This document shows positions 50,186 through 59,166 of a stretch of DNA of 64,000 nucleotides, one piece after another (positions within the stretch are counted from its first letter, which is position 1; every line of letters starts with the position of its first letter). Source of the DNA: Luteipulveratus halotolerans (GTDB lineage Bacteria; Actinomycetota; Actinomycetes; Actinomycetales; Dermatophilaceae). The notes under the pieces were generated by a model. The model searched no databases, had not been told where the DNA came from, and saw only the letters and a program-made list of their open reading frames with translations. The stretch lies in the NCBI RefSeq assembly GCF_001247745.1, contig NZ_LAIR01000002.1, positions 1-64,000 of the forward strand, read 5' to 3'. The position numbers were made by a program, and so were the translations under genes.

Positions 50186-50731
50186 TCAGTCCACGAGCGC
50201 GCACACCTCCGTCTCGGTGCCCTCGCGCACCACCAGGCTCTTGGACCCGTCGGGCTGGAACTCGATGACGTGGTGGCCGGTGAACCGGTAGTAGCCCTGC
50301 GGCAGGTCCGGCCCGCTGCCAGCGCCCCACCCGATGCCGACAGGCCCCTCGGTCCCGTAGGTGGCCATGGAGCCGTCCGCGCGGTAGAGCACCTCAGCGC
50401 GCCCACTGAGGTCGAGGTCGACATGTGACCCGCTGGTCTCGTTCGTCGCCCGTGTCAGCAACGGTCCGGTGTAGACCTCGGTCCTGGGCGTGCCGTCGTC
50501 CCATCGCGTCAGCGCCTTGACCTTGATGTCCTGCGAGATCGCGTGCAGCGTCATGTCGAACGTGCCGCAGTACCTCGCCGCGGGCAGGTGGAGGTTGCTC
50601 TCGACGTAGGGCTGCCACGACTCGTGGACGGCGTGCCAGCCGGAGTCGGCGGTGGCGGTCGGAGTCGGCGCGAGCACGGTGGCGCCGGCGGCCGCCGCCG
50701 CGAGTACGCCGACGAGTGTGCGAGTGATCAT
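50186..50731 (-). CDS. Secreted protein of unknown function
   Basis: A protein of 181 residues with a Sec signal peptide (TRTLVGVLAAAAAGATVLAP, cleavage near ATA-DS) after AGGAG. The mature domain is beta-rich, with CGTFDMTLHAI and a terminal EVCALVD supplying two Cys that may pair. GGTTAGG motifs lie in its upstream region, shared with the divergent CGNR regulator. No family is recognised. Confidence 0.75.
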   Translation of the reverse strand: MITRTLVGVLAAAAAGATVLAPTPTATADSGWHAVHESWQPYVESNLHLPAARYCGTFDMTLHAISQDIKVKALTRWDDGTPRTEVYTGPLLTRATNETSGSHVDLDLSGRAEVLYRADGSMATYGTEGPVGIGWGAGSGPDLPQGYYRFTGHHVIEFQPDGSKSLVVREGTETEVCALVD

Positions 50732-50739
50732 GGCGATCT

Positions 50740-50787
50740 CCTAACCCAAAAACATGAATAACTGGTTAGGCAACTCAAGCGGTTAGG
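50740..50787. promoter_or_regulatory. Three GGTTAGG motifs between divergent genes
   Basis: CCTAACC (50740-50746), GGTTAGG (50764-50770) and GGTTAGG (50781-50787) sit in an 85-base divergent region. The first two form an inverted pair and the last two a direct pair. They are candidate operators for the adjacent CGNR-type regulator. Confidence 0.5.
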
Positions 50788-50816
50788 CTGCGGGCGGTCA
50801 AGAGTGAGGGGTCACG

Positions 50817-51425
50817 ATGGCGACCTGGTGGACGACGGTCGACGGCCGAGTGCTGCCCAAGCCGCTCGCCGGGCACCCCGGCCTCGAGCTGTGCAACACG
50901 TGGGCCGGCTGGGGCGAGGCGCACGACGACCGGCACGAGTACCTGCGCGACTACACCTACCTGCCCGTGCTGGCCGCATCGCTCGGAATCATGTCCGACG
51001 AGCGCTCGAACGCCCTGCAGCGCAAGGCAGCTCGTCATCCTGACGAGGCCCACGGCGTACTCGAGGAGACGCGCTCGCTGCGCACCGACCTGTACGCCGC
51101 ACTCACCGGTCGGGCGACCGGCGCAGCCTTCGGCAGGGTCGCGGACGCGGCGGCGTCGGGCCGGTCTCGTCAGGTGCTGGTCCGCTCGGACGAGGGCGCC
51201 TCCTGGGCCCACCCGACTCGGCCCACCCTGGGTGAGCCGCTCGACCTGTTCGTCCTCGCCGCGACGGAGGTGCTGACCTCCGATCGGGTCGCAGCCGTGC
51301 GCGCGTGTCCGGGCGCGGGCTGCGGATGGCTCTTCCTCGGGTCAGGCAAGCGGCGGTGGTGCCAGATGGCGGTGTGCGGCAACCGGGCCAAGCAGGCGTC
51401 GTACGCCGCCCGCTCCCGCGAGTGA
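50817..51425 (+). CDS. CGNR zinc-finger (ABATE-domain) transcriptional regulator
   Basis: A protein of 202 residues. The N-terminal ABATE domain (LAGHPGLELCNTWAGWGE) is followed by the C-terminal treble-clef zinc finger CPGAGCGWLFLGSGKRRWCQ then MAVCGNRAKQ, with the name-giving CGNR. Members are DNA-binding stress-type regulators whose ligands are mostly unknown. GAGGGG precedes the ATG. It probably governs itself and the divergent secreted protein. Confidence 0.9.
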   Translation: MATWWTTVDGRVLPKPLAGHPGLELCNTWAGWGEAHDDRHEYLRDYTYLPVLAASLGIMSDERSNALQRKAARHPDEAHGVLEETRSLRTDLYAALTGRATGAAFGRVADAAASGRSRQVLVRSDEGASWAHPTRPTLGEPLDLFVLAATEVLTSDRVAAVRACPGAGCGWLFLGSGKRRWCQMAVCGNRAKQASYAARSRE

Positions 51426-51474
51426 GCGGTCGGCCGGCGCCGGGAGCGCTCGGCCGACCGCCGTGCTCGTACGG

Positions 51475-52040
51475 TCAGATGTCGGTGGCCGGGAGCAGCG
51501 CGTGCCAGGTCGCCGGCCCGGCGACCCCGTCGACCCGCAGGTTCGGGTAGCCGGTGTTGTCGTTGACCATCTGCTGGAAGATCTTCACCGCGTTGGTCGT
51601 CTTCGTCCCGAAGCTCCCGTCGACGACGAGTCGCTGTGCGGGTGGCGAGATGGTCTGGTTCAGCTTGATCTGCAGCGCGACCACCGCGTTGCCACGTGAC
51701 CCGTAGCGCACCTGCTGCGCAGCAGCAGCCTGTACCACTCGGTGGTGGTCGACAGCCTGCCGGTGATGGGCAGCCGCTCGGCCGACTGGAACCGCTTGAC
51801 CGCGGCCTGCGTGCCGTAGCCGAACGATCCGTCGACCGCGAGTGATGGAACCCAGCGGCGCAGGAGGTACTGCACCGTGCGCACCGGTTTGTACGTGCTC
51901 TCGACCGACCCGAGCCGCAGCTGCGGGTACGCCGGGTCGTCGGCGTGCGCCGCACCAGCGCCTGCGACACCGAGCACGACAGCCGCTGATCCCGCGGCCG
52001 TGCCGGCGAGCAAGGTGCGTCGAGTGATGTGGTGATTCAT
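51475..52040 (-). pseudogene. Tat-exported peptidoglycan-binding protein, one frameshift
   Basis: The start at 52040 follows GGGAGGA. A twin-arginine signal (ITRRTLLAGTAAGSAAVVLG) precedes a PG_binding_1 domain (YLLRRWVPSLAVDGSFGYGT, then AVKRFQSAERLP). The frame shifts near 51723-51727, where restoring one base on the minus strand gives VRYGSRGNAVVALQIKLNQT and a second domain VVDGSFGTKTTNAVKIFQ ending PATWHALLPATDI. The corrected length is about 188 residues. It would bind the cell wall from outside. A one-base homopolymer loss is the likely cause. Confidence 0.8.
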
Positions 52041-52144
52041 GGTTCCTCCCCAAGGACGAGCGGCACTCCCCAGTGCCGCGTGGGCTGTCTGCGGGTGCAG
52101 ACGGCTCCGTCACAGGGACGTCTCAGCGGACGTCGGGGTTGTCC

Positions 52145-52300
52145 TCAGCCCTGCAGGGCGTGCCAGGTGGTGAGGTGAGCATCGCGGGCGTCGGTGTCGG
52201 GCGAGCCGTGGCCGGGAGTGGCCGGCACGCCGAGACCGAGCATGGCGGTGGCCGCGAACGAGCCGGCCTGGAGCGTGCGCTGCCGAACGTCGGTGTTCAT
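52145..52300 (-). pseudogene. Remnant paralogue of the peptidoglycan-binding protein
   Basis: A 51-codon frame with GAGAGG upstream. It starts NTDVRQRTLQAGSFAATAML, a degraded version of the neighbour's Tat signal, and ends HLTTWHALQG, matching the neighbour's TWHALLP end, with nothing between. It looks like an internally deleted copy that kept only leader and tail. Confidence 0.55.
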
Positions 52301-52400
52301 CGGATGCCTCTCGTCGCGGTGGGTCGGGGCGCGGTGCCGGGACCACTGTCAGGACGCCTGACCCGGTGGTCGGGTTGTCACCGACGACCACCGGGTACGC

Positions 52401-52435
52401 CGAAGGCCCGCCACGGCGTACGCGGCGGGCCTTCG
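52401..52435 (-). terminator. Hairpin terminator after the EtfD-like gene
   Basis: CGAAGGCCCGCC (52401-52412) pairs exactly with 52424-52435 around an 11-base loop, 14 bases beyond the stop at 52449. Confidence 0.8.
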
Positions 52436-52448
52436 AACGGTCGGCGGA

Positions 52449-54725
52449 TCAGGCGTCGGCGGTGGCCGGCTCCTTGTCCTCGCCGCGGCGGATGGCCGCC
52501 AGCAGCATGTTGGCGACGTCGACGACCTCGACCTCTTCGCGGGCCTCGCCGTCGGACTGCTTGGCGGTCAGGCCGTCGGTCATCATCACGCGGCAGAACG
52601 GGCAGCCGATGGCGATGCGGTCGGCGCCGGTGGCGACGGCCTCGTCGGTGCGGTTGAGGTTGATGCGCGAGCCGAGCTTCTCCTCCATCCACATGCGGGC
52701 ACCGCCGGCGCCGCAGCAGAAGGACTTCTCGCCGGAGCGCTCCATCTCCTTGTACTCGACGCCGGGCAGCGCGCCGATGAGCTCGCGCGGCGGGGCGTAG
52801 ACGCCGTTGTGGCGACCGAGGTAGCACGGGTCGTGGTAGGTCACCGAGCTCGCGGTCGAGGCGGCACCCGAGGTGTCGGCCTCGTCGGGACGGGCCACCG
52901 GCACGAGCTTCTTCTCGCGGACGAGGCGGTTGAGCAGCTGCGTGTGGTGCACGACCTCGTACTCGCCGCCGAGCTGCGGGTACTCGTTCTTGATCGTGTT
53001 GAAGCAGTGCGCGCAGGTGACGACGATCTTCTTGGCCTTGGACTCGTTGAGCACCTCGACGTTCTGCGACGCCAGCATCTGGAAGAGCATCTCGTTGCCG
53101 GCGCGGCGAGCCGGGTCACCGGTGCAGGTCTCGCCGTCACCGAGGACCGCGAACTCGACGCCCGCGGTGTGCAGCAGCTCGGCCACCGCACGCGTGGTCT
53201 TCTTGGCACGGTCCTCGTACGCGCCCGCGCAGCCGACCCAGAACAGCCACTCGACCTCGTCGGCCGACTCGATGTCCGAGCCGATCACCTTGACGTCGAA
53301 CGGCAGGTCCTTGGCCCAGTCGAGACGGGCGCGAGCCGACATGCCCCACGGGTTCTGCTTGTTCTCGAGGTTCTTGAACAGACCGCCGAGCTCGCTCGGG
53401 AAGGCCGACTCGATGAGCACCTGGTAGCGGCGCATGTCGACGATGTGGTCGACGTGCTCGATGTCGACCGGACACTGCTCGACGCAGGCGCCGCACGTCG
53501 TACAGGACCACAGGACGTCCTGGTCGATGACCGCGTCCGGGCCGTGCGGGTTGTACGCGGTCAGCGGCGCCATCAGGTCGTACGACGTGTCGCCGATGAG
53601 GGCGGTCGTGACGGCGGCCGGGGCCTCCTCGGGGGCGTTGCCGGCCTGGGCGGCCTTCATGTACGGAGCGCGCGCGGCGGCGTTCTCACGCAGCGTCATC
53701 ATCAGCAGCTTGGGCGACAGCGGCTTCTCGGTGTTCCAGGCGGGGCACTGCGACTGGCAACGACCGCACTCGGTGCAGGTCGAGAAGTCGAGCAGGCCCT
53801 TCCAGGTGAAGTCCTCGACCTTGCCGACGCCGAGCTTGACGTCGTCCTCGTCCTCCATGAGCTCGTCGAGGTTGTCGAAGTCGACCGGCTGGCCCTCGAT
53901 CTGCATGGGCTTCAGCGGGCCGAGAGCGGTCTTGCCGTCGGCGTTGCGCTTGAAGAAGATGTTGAAGAACGCCAGGAAGCGGTGCCAGGCGACACCCATC
54001 GTGATGTTGCTGCAGATGGTGATCAGCCAGACCATCGCGGTGACGATCTTGATCGTCGAGATCACGACGATGAACTGCTTGATGCCGTCGCGGCCCAGGT
54101 CGGTGAACCACTCGCCGAACCACGCGGTCAGCGGGAAGTGCAGCAGGTCGGCGTGCTCACCGTCGCCGGTCTTGTCGAGGGCGTACTCCAGGCCGCGCAG
54201 CGTGACGACGCAGAAGATCTCGATCGCGATGACGAGCTCGACGAAGTAGGCCTGCCAGAACGTCGAGCCGAAGAAGCGGGAGTAGCGGCCCTGCGGGCTG
54301 TCGTTGCGGCCCGGGTGGTTCTTGTAGCGGTTCCAGATGAGCCACAGGATGCCGACGATGCCGGTCCAGCCGAGGATCTCGTTGACCCAGCCCCACAGGA
54401 AGAAGTGGCCGATGATCGGCAGCGCGAAGGTCGGGTCCCAGACCTGGAAGTAGGACTGCAGCACCGCCAACGACAGGAGCATGAACGACACCATCGTCAC
54501 CCAGTGGGCGATGGCGACGATCGGCAGCCGTGACATGCGCGTGTGGCCGAAGATCTCGCGCAGCATCGTCACGGTGCGCTTGCCCTTGGCATCGCCACGC
54601 GACTTGTCGGCCTGGCCGAGGCGGAAACCGGACATGATCTGGGGCACGGCGCGCGCCGTCATCACGATGCCGACGAGCGTGATGCCGAGGGTGATGACCG
54701 CCGCGACGATCTGCAGTGCTGACAT
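52449..54725 (-). CDS. Membrane iron-sulfur reductase, EtfD/heterodisulfide-reductase-like
   Basis: A protein of 758 residues. Five or so N-terminal helices form a quinone-reacting membrane domain. Two [4Fe-4S] ferredoxin motifs follow, CTECGRCQSQCP (317-328) and CTTCGACVEQCP (408-419), then two CCG domains (FWVGCAGAYEDR, FCCGAGGARMWMEE). The layout is that of Mycobacterium tuberculosis Rv0338c (EtfD), which passes electrons from ETF to the quinone pool during beta-oxidation. It would then serve the acyl-CoA dehydrogenase at 9971-11824. A dyad resembling that gene's operators precedes it. Confidence 0.88.
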   Translation of the reverse strand: MSALQIVAAVITLGITLVGIVMTARAVPQIMSGFRLGQADKSRGDAKGKRTVTMLREIFGHTRMSRLPIVAIAHWVTMVSFMLLSLAVLQSYFQVWDPTFALPIIGHFFLWGWVNEILGWTGIVGILWLIWNRYKNHPGRNDSPQGRYSRFFGSTFWQAYFVELVIAIEIFCVVTLRGLEYALDKTGDGEHADLLHFPLTAWFGEWFTDLGRDGIKQFIVVISTIKIVTAMVWLITICSNITMGVAWHRFLAFFNIFFKRNADGKTALGPLKPMQIEGQPVDFDNLDELMEDEDDVKLGVGKVEDFTWKGLLDFSTCTECGRCQSQCPAWNTEKPLSPKLLMMTLRENAAARAPYMKAAQAGNAPEEAPAAVTTALIGDTSYDLMAPLTAYNPHGPDAVIDQDVLWSCTTCGACVEQCPVDIEHVDHIVDMRRYQVLIESAFPSELGGLFKNLENKQNPWGMSARARLDWAKDLPFDVKVIGSDIESADEVEWLFWVGCAGAYEDRAKKTTRAVAELLHTAGVEFAVLGDGETCTGDPARRAGNEMLFQMLASQNVEVLNESKAKKIVVTCAHCFNTIKNEYPQLGGEYEVVHHTQLLNRLVREKKLVPVARPDEADTSGAASTASSVTYHDPCYLGRHNGVYAPPRELIGALPGVEYKEMERSGEKSFCCGAGGARMWMEEKLGSRINLNRTDEAVATGADRIAIGCPFCRVMMTDGLTAKQSDGEAREEVEVVDVANMLLAAIRRGEDKEPATADA

Positions 54726-54746
54726 GGACGGCAGTCTAACCAGTTG

Positions 54747-54760
54747 TTACCCACCGGTAA
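54747..54760. promoter_or_regulatory. TTACC-N4-GGTAA dyad upstream of the EtfD-like gene
   Basis: TTACCCACCGGTAA is a 5-4-5 dyad, extendable to 11-base arms with two mismatches, 22 bases before the minus-strand start. It matches the YTACY-N4-RGTAR form of the two dyads at 11900-11936. Confidence 0.6.
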
Positions 54761-54878
54761 CTGCTGAGGCGAACCTTTGCCACTTCTGTCTCGTCACAGG
54801 GCGACGCGTGACGGCGTCAGTACGCTCTGCCCCGGCCGTCGCGCCGACCCACGGCAAGGCCCACGACAAGGGGAGTCG

Positions 54879-56399
54879 ATGAGACCGCACCCGTACTTCC
54901 GTCCGAAGGGTCGCCATCACCTGGGGCTGCCCTACCTCGGGCCTTACCTGCTGCTCGCGATGGGCGTGGTGGCCGTGAGCGTCGCAGTCGGCCTCCCGTC
55001 CGGCGCCGTCCCCTGGGTCGGAGTGATCGCCATGGCAACCTCACTCCTGATCGGGCTTCGAGAGCTCCGCCGGCCGCGTGACATCCCGGGCTGGAGCTGG
55101 CTGGTGGGCATCGGTGTCTTCGTGGCGATCGGCGTCCTGCTGGAGGTCAGCGAGTGGTTCGCCGTGCTCGCGTTCCCGACGGGCCTGCTCGGCCTGCTGT
55201 GGCTGCACAGCCGGCCGCCGCTCGATGTCGTCGAGGTCGGCGGAGGACGGTGGGAGGCGGTGCGCGACGTCCAGCCGTCATCGACCTGGCCCGCCACGCC
55301 CACGGCCACACCGCAGCCGTACGCCGACGTCGCACCCCCGGCGTACGAGGTCGCGCCGCCCGCCGCGGCGGCCCGTTCGGTCGAGGCGGCGCCGGCGTAC
55401 GTCCTGCCGACGCCCGACCCTCGGATGCGGCCGCTCGACCTGCCGCGCCGCACGATCGAGCTCGTCGCCGATCCCGAGGCGGGCGCAGCGGTTCGCCTGA
55501 TCGGTGAGGTCGAGGGCTTGCGCACGACCGGGCATGACCGCTGGGGGCTGCGCTGGAGCGAGCTGCGCGGCATCGCGGTAACCGGCGGCGATGCAGCGGG
55601 GGCGCCCGTCCGGCTGCTCCTGGCGCTGGCGGACCCGCGGCTGGCCACGGGCGCCGTGGTCGTCACTGACGAGCCGCCCTTCACGCATGCCTACGACATC
55701 GCTGCCGAACGCGACCCGGCCGAGGTCGAGCGCGAGGTCACCGACCTCGTACGAGCGTTCGCGCCGGACCTGCTCGCACGCTCTGCGGACCTCGGTCCTG
55801 CGGTCCCGCAGGCATCGCCTGCCGTTCGGATCCCGACGCCCGCGCCTCAGGTGAGGCCGTCCGGCGTCTCGGCCCGCACGGTGCGCACGTCGTCTCGCAG
55901 CCTTCAGCTCAAGGTCGGCGCCGTGGTCGTCCCGGTCTTCGCGTTGGGCGTGCTCGTGATGTATGCGTCCGCCTTCGTCGACAACCCCCTCGCGGCACGA
56001 CTGGTCGGGGGTGCACTCGGGCTGGTCTTCCTGCTGATCGGTGTAGCGGGCCTGGTGACGCTGTTCTTCGACCTGACCCGACGGATCGTCATCGACTCGG
56101 ACGGCATGCGCCTCACTCATGCGGGTGGCTGGCGGTTCGGCTGGGACGAGATCGCCGCTGTGGCCATCACCCTCAGTGGTGCACCGGGTGACGCCAAGGC
56201 GCCCGTGGGGATCGCGGTCGCGGCTCCGCGGCACGAGGCCGGAGCCGATGTGTCCTACCAGGCCTGGGACGAGGTGCCGCCGTTCACACACCTGTGCCCC
56301 GTGCGCGGTGGGCGCGACCCCGAGGACCTTCGGAGCGAGCTGCAGTCTGCGCTCGGCGCGTTCGTACCCGACCTCTACGTCGGTGAGCTGAACCGCTGA
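54879..56399 (+). CDS. Membrane protein with two PH-like domains
   Basis: A protein of 506 residues from ATG 54879 (AAGGGGAG). Four N-terminal helices, a Pro/Ala-rich linker with repeated PPAYEVAP/PAYVLP, a soluble domain (RTTGHDRWGLRWSELRGIAV and DEPPFTHAYDIAAERDPAEV), two more helices, then a second copy of the soluble domain (THAGGWRFGWDEIAAVAITL and DEVPPFTHLCPVRGGRDPED). The duplicated W-x-E and PPFTH features suggest two PH-like beta-sandwiches facing the cytoplasm. The function is unknown. Confidence 0.8.
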   Translation: MRPHPYFRPKGRHHLGLPYLGPYLLLAMGVVAVSVAVGLPSGAVPWVGVIAMATSLLIGLRELRRPRDIPGWSWLVGIGVFVAIGVLLEVSEWFAVLAFPTGLLGLLWLHSRPPLDVVEVGGGRWEAVRDVQPSSTWPATPTATPQPYADVAPPAYEVAPPAAAARSVEAAPAYVLPTPDPRMRPLDLPRRTIELVADPEAGAAVRLIGEVEGLRTTGHDRWGLRWSELRGIAVTGGDAAGAPVRLLLALADPRLATGAVVVTDEPPFTHAYDIAAERDPAEVEREVTDLVRAFAPDLLARSADLGPAVPQASPAVRIPTPAPQVRPSGVSARTVRTSSRSLQLKVGAVVVPVFALGVLVMYASAFVDNPLAARLVGGALGLVFLLIGVAGLVTLFFDLTRRIVIDSDGMRLTHAGGWRFGWDEIAAVAITLSGAPGDAKAPVGIAVAAPRHEAGADVSYQAWDEVPPFTHLCPVRGGRDPEDLRSELQSALGAFVPDLYVGELNR

Positions 56400-56538
56400 G
56401 CCGGCTGTCGGCGTACGACGTTCGACTGCTGGGCATCGGTTGCAGTATCAATAACCGCCTGTTGGAATAGACATAAGTGAGCCCGCGCTGCCCTGGTGAC
56501 ACGCGGACGACGACCGAAACCAACCGAAGGCGGTAGCA

Positions 56539-57468
56539 GTGCCCATCCTCGACGACGTCACCCAGGCCATCGGCAACACGCCCCTGGTCCGCATCAACCG
56601 GATCATCGAGTCCGACGCGACTGTGGCCGCCAAGCTGGAGTTCAGCAACCCGGCCGCCTCGGTCAAGGACCGCATCGGCGCGGCCATCATCAAGGCCGCC
56701 GAGGACTCCGGCGAGCTCAAGCCGGGCGGCACGATCGTCGAGGCGACGTCGGGCAACACCGGCATCGCGCTCGCGTTCGTCGGTGCGGCCAAGGGCTACA
56801 ACGTCGTCCTGGCGATGCCCGAGACCATGTCCAAGGAGCGTCGCGCACTGCTCAAGGCGTACGGCGCCGAGCTCGTCCTCACCGAGGGCGCCAAGGGCAT
56901 GAAGGGTGCGGTCGACAAGGCCAACGAGATCGCCGCCGAGCGTGAGGGCGCGATCCTGGCCCGCCAGTTCGCCAACGAGGCCAACCCCGAGATCCACCGT
57001 CAGACCACGGCCGAGGAGATCTGGAAGGACACCGACGGCCAGGTCGACATCCTCGTCTCCGGCATCGGCACCGGCGGCACCATCACCGGTGTCGGCCAGG
57101 TCCTGAAGTCGCGCAAGCCCGACGTGCAGATCATCGCCGTCGAGCCCGAGGAGTCGGCCATCCTCAACGGTGGCGAGCCCGGCCCGCACAAGATCCAGGG
57201 CCTCGGCGCCAACTTCGTCCCCGACATCCTCGACCGTGAGGTCTACGACGAGGTCATCGACATCAACGCCGGCACCGCCGTCGAGTGGGCCCGCAAGGCC
57301 GCCACCGACGAGGGCCTGCTCGTCGGCATCTCCTCGGGTGCTGCCCTCGCCGCCGCCGACCAGGTCGCGCGTCGCCCCGAGAACGCCGGCAAGACCATCG
57401 TCGTGATCATCCCGTCCTTCGGTGAGCGCTACCTGTCCACGATCCTGTTCGAGGGCCTGGTTGACTGA
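56539..57468 (+). CDS. cysK: Cysteine synthase A (O-acetylserine sulfhydrylase)
   Basis: A protein of 309 residues from GTG 56539. The PLP lysine is Lys43 in NPAASVKDRIGAAI, the substrate loop is EATSGNTGIALA (SGNTG at 71-75) and the phosphate cradle SGIGTGGTITGVG. It makes cysteine from O-acetylserine and sulfide. The C-terminus lacks a clear CBS domain, so it is CysK rather than cystathionine synthase. The serine acetyltransferase that supplies its substrate follows at once. Confidence 0.96.
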   Translation: MPILDDVTQAIGNTPLVRINRIIESDATVAAKLEFSNPAASVKDRIGAAIIKAAEDSGELKPGGTIVEATSGNTGIALAFVGAAKGYNVVLAMPETMSKERRALLKAYGAELVLTEGAKGMKGAVDKANEIAAEREGAILARQFANEANPEIHRQTTAEEIWKDTDGQVDILVSGIGTGGTITGVGQVLKSRKPDVQIIAVEPEESAILNGGEPGPHKIQGLGANFVPDILDREVYDEVIDINAGTAVEWARKAATDEGLLVGISSGAALAAADQVARRPENAGKTIVVIIPSFGERYLSTILFEGLVD

Positions 57469-57472
57469 CGTC

Positions 57473-58099
57473 ATGGGAGCTGACGCGCTGCTGACCGGAG
57501 GGGTCCCGCGCAAGCGGGTGACCCAGTCCGTACGCCGCGCGGTCGCCTCCGTCCGGGCCGACCTCGACGCGGCGATCGCCCGCGACCCCGCGGTCGAGTC
57601 GCGCCTCGAGATGGCCCTCGCCTCTCCGGGTCTGCACGCGATCTGGTCGCACCGTGTGGCTCATCGGATGTGGAAGCAGGGCGGCCGGTGGCGGCTGCCC
57701 GCTCGCCTGGTGTCGCAGGCCTCGCGTGCGATCACCGGCGTCGAGATCCATCCCGGAGCCACCATCGGCGAGCGGTTCTTCATCGACCACGGCATGGGTG
57801 TCGTCATCGGCGAGACCGCCGAGGTCGGCGACGACGTGATGCTCTACCACGGCGTCACGCTCGGCGGCCGGTCGTTGCAGCGCATCAAGCGGCACCCCAC
57901 GGTCGGTGACGGGGTGACGATCGGCGCCGGCGCCCGCATCCTCGGGCCGGTCCGTATCGGGGACCGCGCGCAGATCGGGGCCAACGCGGTGGTCGTCAAG
58001 GACGTCCCGCCGCAGTCGGTCGCGACCGGCATCCCGGCCAAGGTGCGGTTCCCCGAGCCGCAGTACGACCCCTACGCCGACCCGGCGCTGCTCATCTGA
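57473..58099 (+). CDS. cysE: Serine O-acetyltransferase (short, EpsC type)
   Basis: About 208 residues from ATG 57473, four bases past the cysK stop; a TTG at 57461 overlapping cysK is possible. Catalytic His and Asp are in ERFFIDHGMGVVIGETAEVG, with left-handed hexapeptide repeats continuing through YHGVTLGGRS, HPTVGDGVTIGAGARILGPV and IGANAVVVKDVPP. It acetylates serine and may form the cysteine synthase complex with CysK. The C-terminal DPALLI has the terminal Ile through which SAT tails dock into CysK. Confidence 0.95.
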   Translation: MGADALLTGGVPRKRVTQSVRRAVASVRADLDAAIARDPAVESRLEMALASPGLHAIWSHRVAHRMWKQGGRWRLPARLVSQASRAITGVEIHPGATIGERFFIDHGMGVVIGETAEVGDDVMLYHGVTLGGRSLQRIKRHPTVGDGVTIGAGARILGPVRIGDRAQIGANAVVVKDVPPQSVATGIPAKVRFPEPQYDPYADPALLI

Positions 58100-58118
58100 G
58101 CCGACCGACCGGCGTACG

Positions 58119-58157
58119 ACGAACGGCCCGCACCCTCGCAGGGTGCGGGCCGTTCGT
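58119..58157. terminator. Perfect 18-bp hairpin, bidirectional terminator
   Basis: ACGAACGGCCCGCACCCT (58119-58136) is the exact complement of 58140-58157 with a 3-base loop, between the convergent cysE and HU genes. Confidence 0.88.
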
Positions 58158-58174
58158 GTGGTGCAGGGGGCAGG

Positions 58175-58450
58175 TCAGCCCTTGGCGGCAGCCTTGAGCT
58201 TGCTGCCGGCGGTGACCTTGGCGGCCTTCGACGCAGCGATCTGGATCTCCTCACCGGTCTGCGGGTTGCGACCGGTGCGCGCGGCGCGGTCGACGACCTC
58301 GATGGTGAGCAGGCCCGGCAGCTGGATCTTCTCGCCGCGGCCGACGGCCTCGAGGATGACGTCGTTGAGGCCCGTGATCACGGTGTTGGCGTCCTTGACG
58401 CTGACACCCGTGCGCTGGGCGATGGTGCTGGCGAGGTCAGTGCGGTTCAT
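58175..58450 (-). CDS. HU-type nucleoid protein
   Basis: A protein of 91 residues: NRTDLASTIAQRTGVSVKDA, FLTIEVVDRAARTGRNPQTGEE arm region and a short Lys/Ala tail. It bends and coats DNA. The long Lys/Ala-rich tail of mycobacterial and streptomycete HupB/HupS is absent, so this is the short form. The start at 58450 is the natural N-terminus. Confidence 0.93.
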   Translation of the reverse strand: MNRTDLASTIAQRTGVSVKDANTVITGLNDVILEAVGRGEKIQLPGLLTIEVVDRAARTGRNPQTGEEIQIAASKAAKVTAGSKLKAAAKG

Positions 58451-58610
58451 GAAAGGTCCTGTCCTAAAGGTTGAACGGTGAGCCACTGGTGGCTCGGGTT
58501 TGAAACTACGGCAGATCGACGCAGATTTCGCGTCGGCACGCGACAAAATTCCGCGTCGTGTCGCGGTTTCTGCCCGTGCGATCCCGGCACACAGTACGCC
58601 GGGGGCTGGG

Positions 58611-58937
58611 TCAGGGGAGGGTCTGCGGCCCGTTGGCCGGTGGCGAGCTCGGCGCTGCAGGATCCGTACTGCTGTGGCGTCCACTTGCGCCGGACTCGCC
58701 CGCGTCGGTCAGGCCGACCTTCGAGGCAGCCTTGGTCGCTGCCGAGCCGGCCGCCGACTTCGCTGCCGGCGCCTTGGCCTTGACCTGCTCCGTCACGTCG
58801 CCGACCTTGCTCTGCACGGACGGGTTCTCCCAGACCTTGCCGGCCTGGGTCTTGATCTGCTCGTACCGTTGCTTGCCGGCCCGGGCGCCGAGGACGTACC
58901 CCGCGCCGAGCCCGACCAGGAATGACAGCTTTCCCAT
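58611..58937 (-). CDS. YtxH-like small membrane protein
   Basis: A protein of 108 residues. GKLSFLVGLGAGYVLGARAG is a short Gly-rich membrane segment followed by KQRYEQIKTQAGKVWENPSV, the typical YtxH-family start, then an Ala/Lys-rich helix and a Ser/Pro tail. Family members are often stress-induced. No partner gene is linked. Confidence 0.82.
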   Translation of the reverse strand: MGKLSFLVGLGAGYVLGARAGKQRYEQIKTQAGKVWENPSVQSKVGDVTEQVKAKAPAAKSAAGSAATKAASKVGLTDAGESGASGRHSSTDPAAPSSPPANGPQTLP

Positions 58938-59073
58938 GTCGTGCTCCTCTCGTTGGGCCCGACACTAACAACGGCCCACCCACAGCCCGCGGCACCCGGT
59001 GACGTCGGACGAGGCGTCGGGCTCCCGGCAGGACGCGTCTACGATGGGCGGGCTTGCCCGTCCCGCGGGCAGG

Positions 59074-59166
59074 GGAGGGCTCGCATAGTGGCCTAGTGCG
59101 GCGGTCTTGAAAACCGCTAAGTCGGTTACCCCGGCTTCGTGGGTTCGAATCCCACGCCCTCCGCCA
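59074..59166 (+). tRNA. tRNA-Ser (anticodon TGA), CCA encoded
   Basis: A class II tRNA of 93 bases: acceptor GGAGGGC/GCCCTCC, anticodon stem GCGGT/ACCGC with loop CTTGAAA (TGA), a long variable arm (TAAGTCGGTTACCCCGGCTT), T-arm CGTGGGTTCGAATCCCACG and CCA at 59164-59166. Confidence 0.95.
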
